DNA from: Myxococcales bacterium | GTDB taxonomy: Bacteria > Myxococcota > Myxococcia > Myxococcales > Anaeromyxobacteraceae | DNA length: 9,524 bases | Assembly (NCBI GenBank): GCA_021779335.1 | Contig: JAJYAW010000078.1 | Location: 1 to 9,524 of the forward strand | Direction of reading: 5' to 3' | Part shown: piece after piece, positions 6,628 to 9,524 of the stretch | How positions within the stretch are numbered: the first letter of the stretch is position 1 | How the letters are laid out: each line of letters opens with the position of its first letter | Notes under the pieces: model-generated | The model's database searches: none | What the model was told of the DNA's origin: nothing | What the model saw: only the letters and a program-made list of their open reading frames with translations | Position numbers and translations under genes: made by a program

Positions 6628-7011
6628 ATGACAGAGCCGGGCCACGCCGAGGACGGAGACTTCGACGCCCACCACCAGCTGCAGGGGGCCCTCGTCGACG
6701 CCTACGAGGCGGCCCTCCTCGACGGCGCGCCGCGCCAGCTCGCCGCCGACACGCTGGGCCACCTCGTCGACTTCACGGCCGTCCACTTCGCCGAGGAGGA
6801 GCGCTTCATGGCGGTCCGGGCCTACCCGCTCCTGGAGCTGCACCGGGCGGCCCACGGCCGCCTCCTGGAGCAGCTCCAGGCGCTGGAGGGCCGGGCGCGG
6901 GTGGCGCCGGCCGACGAGGCGCTGGCCGGCGTGCGGCGGCTCCGCGCCTGGCTGCGGGAGCACGTCGACGGGCCGGACCAGGCCCTGGTGACCTGGCGGA
7001 ACGGCCCCTAG
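6628..7011 (+). CDS. Single-domain bacterial hemerythrin, 127 aa
   Basis: This is a cytoplasmic four-helix-bundle protein expected to bind O2 reversibly at a di-iron centre, for O2 storage, delivery or sensing. The ligand set can be read in order: a His in the FDAHHQL segment (H15 or H16), H53 and E57 in HFAEEERFM, H72 and H76 in LHRAAHG, and H112 with D117 in WLREHVDGPD. Each has the family's spacing, so the site looks complete. The length is typical of stand-alone bacteriohemerythrins, and there is no signal peptide or fused signalling domain. The start is the first ATG in frame, 8 bases after GGGAG, which lies in the 3' arm of a strong hairpin. It follows the giant activase gene by 108 bases on the same strand. 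Its TAG stop overlaps the TAG of the convergent lipoprotein gene. Confidence 0.93.
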   Translation: MTEPGHAEDGDFDAHHQLQGALVDAYEAALLDGAPRQLAADTLGHLVDFTAVHFAEEERFMAVRAYPLLELHRAAHGRLLEQLQALEGRARVAPADEALAGVRRLRAWLREHVDGPDQALVTWRNGP

Positions 7012-7889
7012 CGGCGCCAGCCCTCCCAGACCACGTAGCGCCGGAAGTCGGAGACGAGCTCGCCCTCCTCGATGCCGTAGGTGGCCTTGAAGGCCGTCGC
7101 GAAGGAGGCGCCCGCGTGCATCCGGGCCAGCAGGGCGTGCGCCGCCTCCTCGCCGTAGCGCGCCAGCAGGAAGCCGAAGGCGTGGTGGGCCGCGCCGTAC
7201 ACCACGTCGGAGCGGTCCTGGTAGAGCTGCTCCGCGTCGTCGAGCGGATCGCCGTTGACCACCCGGCCGCGGGCCGCGCGGGCCACCGCCCCGGGGTCCG
7301 GCTCGCCGTCGCCGTCCCCCGCGCCGGGGAGGCCGCGCCGGTAGTAGCGCCACAGGTCCTCCAGCGTGCCGCGCCGGTAGCCCTGGGCGGCGGTCTGGCT
7401 TGCCAGCCCCTCGCGGAACCAGAGCGGGATCCCCTTGAGCGACCAGTCCATGTCGGTGGCGGCCAGCTGGTACATGACGCAGTGGGCCAGCTCGTGCGTC
7501 AGCAGCTCCTCGAGCTTCTGCCGCGAGGCGCCCAGGAACGACCAGGTGGAGGGCGCCTGGAGGTCGATGGTGGCGTAGCGGGCCCAGGCGCGCAGCCAGG
7601 GGTAGCCGGGGTGGCGCACCGCCTCCTCGAGCGCCGCGTGGCTGGGGTGGATGGTGATGGTGACCGGGCGCTCCAGGGCGCCCCAGCGGGCGGTCCTCGG
7701 GAGCGCCACCCGCAGCGCCGCGGAGACCCGGCGCGCCTCGCCGGCGTCCTCCGGCCAGTAGAGGATGCGCACCGTCGATCCACCCACCGTCACCGAGGAG
7801 GTGAGCGGCGCCGCGCGCCCGGGGAGGCGCGGGGCGCAGCCGGCGGCCAGCGCCAGCGCCAGGGCAAGGAGCACGGACCTCGGGGACAC
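7008..7889 (-). CDS. Lipoprotein zinc metallopeptidase (MA-like, HELAH), 293 aa
   Basis: This is a predicted secreted lipoprotein with a gluzincin-type peptidase domain. Residues 1-18 form a lipoprotein signal: a short Arg-containing start, a Leu/Ala hydrophobic core and LAAGC, with C18 as the lipidated residue. The zinc site is H132-E-L-A-H136, with third ligand E160 in WFREGLA, the spacing seen in peptidase MA-like domains. These domains often carry the TxxELAH/EGxA pattern, with E133 as the catalytic base. The rest, after about 170, is helical, with a linker rich in Gly/Asp/Pro near 195-205. The GTG at 7889 is chosen over a TTG at 7925 because it has an ideal AGGAG seven bases upstream, avoids overlap with the upstream gene, and puts the signal peptide at the N-terminus. 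It is the second gene of an operon with the 7900-8877 gene. The substrate is unknown. Confidence 0.87.
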   Translation of the reverse strand: MSPRSVLLALALALAAGCAPRLPGRAAPLTSSVTVGGSTVRILYWPEDAGEARRVSAALRVALPRTARWGALERPVTITIHPSHAALEEAVRHPGYPWLRAWARYATIDLQAPSTWSFLGASRQKLEELLTHELAHCVMYQLAATDMDWSLKGIPLWFREGLASQTAAQGYRRGTLEDLWRYYRRGLPGAGDGDGEPDPGAVARAARGRVVNGDPLDDAEQLYQDRSDVVYGAAHHAFGFLLARYGEEAAHALLARMHAGASFATAFKATYGIEEGELVSDFRRYVVWEGWRR

Positions 7890-7896
7890 GGCAGGT

Positions 7897-7901
7897 CTCC
7901 T
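7897..7901 (-). promoter_or_regulatory. Shine-Dalgarno overlapping the upstream stop codon
   Basis: The minus strand reads TAGGAGA across 7902-7896. TAG is the stop of the metalloenzyme gene and AGGAG is the ribosome site for the GTG at 7889, seven bases on. This arrangement favours translational coupling of the two genes and fixes the lipoprotein start. Confidence 0.75.
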
Positions 7902-8877
7902 ACCCTTCCGGGTGGCGGGGCGCAAGGTCCCGCGCCCCGGCGCCAGCCGGACCGGAGGGGGCGGGGCCCGCGCCGGCCAGGCCCAGGAGCAGCGGGGCCA
8001 GGCCGGTCAGGTCGCGCAGGCCCTCGAGCCGCTCCGCCGCCCGGCCGAAGCCGAGCACCGGCACCGGCGCCAGCGTGTGGTTCCGGCTGGAGAGGTCCTC
8101 CAGGTTGCCGTGGTCGCTCGCCACCACCAGCGAGTCCTCGGGCCCGAGCCGCGCCACCAGCGACCGCAGGAAGGCGTCCACGCGGCCGAGCGCGTCGAGC
8201 CCCGCCGCCATGGAGCGGGCGTGGCCCGCCTCGTCGGTCTCGAAGAACTCGAAGGCCGCCAGGTGGTGGCCCTGCGCCACGGTCCAGAAGACGGCCGCCG
8301 CCTCCTCCGGGGTGCGGCGCGGGAGGTCGAGCCCCAGCTCCTCCGCGCGGCGCGCGGTGAGGTCGTGGGTCAGGCCCCGCCCGGCCCGAGCGTCGGCGAA
8401 GGTGCGGAAGGCGCCCCCGCCGGCGGCGAAGGCCACGGTGGTGGCCGAGGCGCGCGCCCGGCGGCGCAGCGTGAACTCCGGCGCGCCCTCCACGTCGAAG
8501 CCGAGCGCTCGCAGGTAGACCACCGGATACGCGTTGGCGAAGACGGCCCGGCGGCCGGCCTCGGCGAGCCGCCGGTAGAGCGAGCGGCGCGTCAGGAGCT
8601 CCCGCAGCGCCGCGTTGGGGAAGCCCAGCAGGTGGTGGCCGAGGAGCGCCGGGGCGTTCTCGCCGGTGAGGATGGTGGCCTGGCCGGTGGCCGACTGCGG
8701 CCGGCCCGGGACGCCGAGCCGCGCGTCGACCAGCACGGCCCGGCCGCCCGCCGGGAGCGGCGCGCCGCTGCCGTCGGCGTAGCGCGAGAGGAGGAACTCG
8801 CCGCGCGCCAGCGGGTTCCGGTCCGGGTCCGCCTGGCCCGCGCCGACGCCGTCCACGAAGACGAAGAGGACCGTCAC
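7900..8877 (-). CDS. Alkaline-phosphatase-superfamily metalloenzyme (phosphoglycerate-mutase/phosphopentomutase-like), 325 aa
   Basis: This is a two-metal phospho-transfer or hydrolase-type enzyme of the superfamily that includes cofactor-independent phosphoglycerate mutase and phosphopentomutase. The metal-site motifs can be read in order: D9 in the N-terminal strand (FVFVDGVGAG), the nucleophile region QSATGQATILTG at 61-72 (S62 or T64), D215/H219 in TDEAGH, D255-H256 in ASDHGNLED, and H267 in NHTLAPVPVL. The last two blocks closely resemble the end of iPGM. The 325-aa length is much shorter than canonical iPGM (about 510 aa), so the iPGM transferase insert is missing or reduced. It is unlikely to be the housekeeping mutase; its substrate is unknown. 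There is no signal peptide, so it is cytoplasmic. The C-terminal 25 residues are low-complexity Ala/Gly/Pro. The GTG start at 8877 lies six bases after a TATCAT box. It is first in an operon with the lipoprotein peptidase. Confidence 0.85.
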   Translation of the reverse strand: MTVLFVFVDGVGAGQADPDRNPLARGEFLLSRYADGSGAPLPAGGRAVLVDARLGVPGRPQSATGQATILTGENAPALLGHHLLGFPNAALRELLTRRSLYRRLAEAGRRAVFANAYPVVYLRALGFDVEGAPEFTLRRRARASATTVAFAAGGGAFRTFADARAGRGLTHDLTARRAEELGLDLPRRTPEEAAAVFWTVAQGHHLAAFEFFETDEAGHARSMAAGLDALGRVDAFLRSLVARLGPEDSLVVASDHGNLEDLSSRNHTLAPVPVLGFGRAAERLEGLRDLTGLAPLLLGLAGAGPAPSGPAGAGARDLAPRHPEG

Positions 8878-8883
8878 CCGGGG

Positions 8884-8889
8884 ATGATA
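8884..8889 (-). promoter_or_regulatory. -10 box TATCAT with six-base spacing to the GTG start
   Basis: TATCAT on the minus strand matches TATAAT at five of six positions, the best -10 in the window. It is followed by CCCCGG and then the GTG at 8877. The expected transcription start coincides with the start codon, and no Shine-Dalgarno exists, so a leaderless mRNA is likely. No -35 is recognisable. Confidence 0.5.
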
Positions 8890-8936
8890 GCCGGAGCCGA
8901 GCCCGGGGGCCCGGGCCCGCCCCGACCGCGGGGCCC

Positions 8937-8960
8937 GCCCGCGGGCTCGAATCCGCCCGC
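8937..8960. repeat. Overlapping GC palindromes in the divergent intergenic region
   Basis: GCCCGCGGGC (8937-8946) is a perfect 10-base palindrome. The overlapping GCGGGC (8941-8946) also pairs with GCCCGC (8955-8960) around the loop TCGAATCC. The 125-base gap between the genes starting at 8877 and 9003 otherwise holds runs of G and C and the two -10-like boxes. A regulator site shared by both divergent genes is possible, but the composition makes chance palindromes likely. Confidence 0.25.
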
Positions 8961-8976
8961 CCGGCCCGGTCGGCGG

Positions 8977-8982
8977 TACACT
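8977..8982 (+). promoter_or_regulatory. -10-like box TACACT of the sarcosine-oxidase-like gene
   Basis: TACACT matches TATAAT at four of six positions and lies 20 bases before the ATG at 9003. It would give a leader of about 14 nt carrying a weak AGAGA ribosome site. No convincing -35 is present. Confidence 0.35.
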
Positions 8983-9002
8983 CCGCGCGCCAGAGACCGA
9001 CC

Positions 9003-9524
9003 ATGCCCCGCCTCCCCGAACCCGCCTTCGCCCCCGACTGCACCATCCGCGTGGACGGGGTGGCCGTCCCGGCCCGCGCCGGCGAGCCCATCGCCACCGC
9101 CCTGCTGGCGGCCGGCCGGCCGCTGGTGGCGCGCAGCCACAAGTACCACCGGCCGCGCGGCCCGTTCTGCCTGGCGGGCACCTGCCAGTCCTGCCTGGTG
9201 CGGGTCGACGGCCAGCCCAGCGTGCGCGCCTGCCGGACCCCGTGCCGCGACGGGCTCGAGGTGGCCACGCAGCACGCCGTCCCGGACGCGGCCCACGACC
9301 TGCTCGGCGTCATCGACCTCGCCACGCCGCGCGGCCTGGACCACCACCACCTCGGCACCGGGAGCCTCCTCGTCAACCGGGCCGTGGTGGCCCTGTCCCG
9401 CCGGCTGGCGGGGCTGGGCAAGCTCCCGGAGGGCGCGCCGGCGCCGCCCGCCACGCCGGTGGAGGAGCGCTGCGACGCGCTCGTGGTCGGCGCCGGGCCG
9501 GCCGGGCTCGCCGCCGCGGAGGCG
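9003..9524 (+). CDS. [2Fe-2S]/FAD oxidoreductase, sarcosine oxidase alpha-like, 3' end outside window
   Basis: The first 174 residues are visible. Residues 13-90 form a 2Fe-2S ferredoxin-like domain of the type at the N-terminus of SoxA-like proteins. It has the SHKYHRPRG signature at 45-53, then C56-X4-C61-X2-C64-X12-C77, all four cluster ligands. After a linker (90-155) comes the start of a Rossmann FAD/NAD-binding fold, ALVVGAGPAGLAAAEA, with the Gly triad G163/G165/G168. This order is that of the alpha subunit of heterotetrameric sarcosine oxidase and of related amino-acid dehydrogenases such as proline/hydroxyproline dehydrogenase and hydrogen cyanide synthase subunits. The substrate cannot be told from this fragment. 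It starts at the ATG at 9003 and runs off the right edge. It is divergent from the metalloenzyme gene. Confidence 0.9.
   Translation, partial: MPRLPEPAFAPDCTIRVDGVAVPARAGEPIATALLAAGRPLVARSHKYHRPRGPFCLAGTCQSCLVRVDGQPSVRACRTPCRDGLEVATQHAVPDAAHDLLGVIDLATPRGLDHHHLGTGSLLVNRAVVALSRRLAGLGKLPEGAPAPPATPVEERCDALVVGAGPAGLAAAEA

Noticed and set aside
2197..7353. A 1718-codon open frame on the minus strand antisense to the giant gene and beyond.
   Set aside because: It arises from G/C-rich third positions of the plus-strand genes. Its translation is low-complexity Arg/Gly/Ala/Pro/Asp/His with no domain motif, and it crosses several well-supported genes.
7890..7925. An earlier TTG start (7925) for the lipoprotein gene.
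   Set aside because: It would overlap the upstream gene and place 12 Arg/Pro-rich residues before the signal peptide; the GTG at 7889 has AGGAG at ideal spacing.
8941..8960. CTCGAAT resembling a tRNA T-loop in the divergent intergenic region.
   Set aside because: The flanking bases do not form a proper 5-bp T-stem at loop length 7, and no other tRNA arms are present.

Overview
The window is very GC-rich with strong G/C bias at third codon positions. The gene content is a Hanks-type Ser/Thr kinase, a very large CoA-dehydratase-activase-like protein, a hemerythrin, and a lipoprotein metallopeptidase. By inference this suggests a high-GC Myxococcota (delta-proteobacterial) genome of the Anaeromyxobacter type. 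No marker gene in the window proves this, and no mobile element, CRISPR array, rRNA or tRNA was seen.

Layout. Positions 1-977 (minus) hold the N-terminal 325 codons of a Ser/Thr protein kinase that continues beyond the left edge. Positions 1080-1565 (plus) encode an unrecognised 161-aa protein, convergent with a small SpoIIAA/STAS-SEC14-like protein at 1599-1985 (minus). A 229-bp intergenic region with a relatively AT-rich core separates that gene from the centrepiece at 2215-6519 (plus). This is a 1434-aa single-chain protein with two ASKHA/BadF-BcrA-type activase domains, a four-Cys cluster motif and a long 2-hydroxyacyl-CoA-dehydratase-like C-terminal region. A small hemerythrin (6628-7011, plus) follows. 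A perfect 11-bp hairpin covers its probable ribosome binding site. The hemerythrin stop overlaps the stop of a convergent gene. That gene, 7008-7889 (minus), is a lipoprotein with a HELAH zinc-peptidase motif. It forms a tight two-gene operon with the upstream 7900-8877 (minus) gene, an alkaline-phosphatase-superfamily metalloenzyme. A divergent gene starting at 9003 (plus) is cut by the right edge and encodes the [2Fe-2S] and FAD-binding N-terminus of a sarcosine-oxidase-alpha-like oxidoreductase.

How it fits together. The genes do not form one obvious pathway. The most unusual element is the giant activase/dehydratase-like protein. Its two ATPase domains appear to have decayed in complementary motifs while both kept the cluster-binding Cys pair. 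It is followed by an O2/di-iron hemerythrin whose translation may be controlled by an RNA hairpin. A second pattern is that three genes (starts at 1080, 1985 and 8877) have a -10-like hexamer exactly six bases before the start codon and no clear Shine-Dalgarno sequence, as expected for leaderless transcripts.
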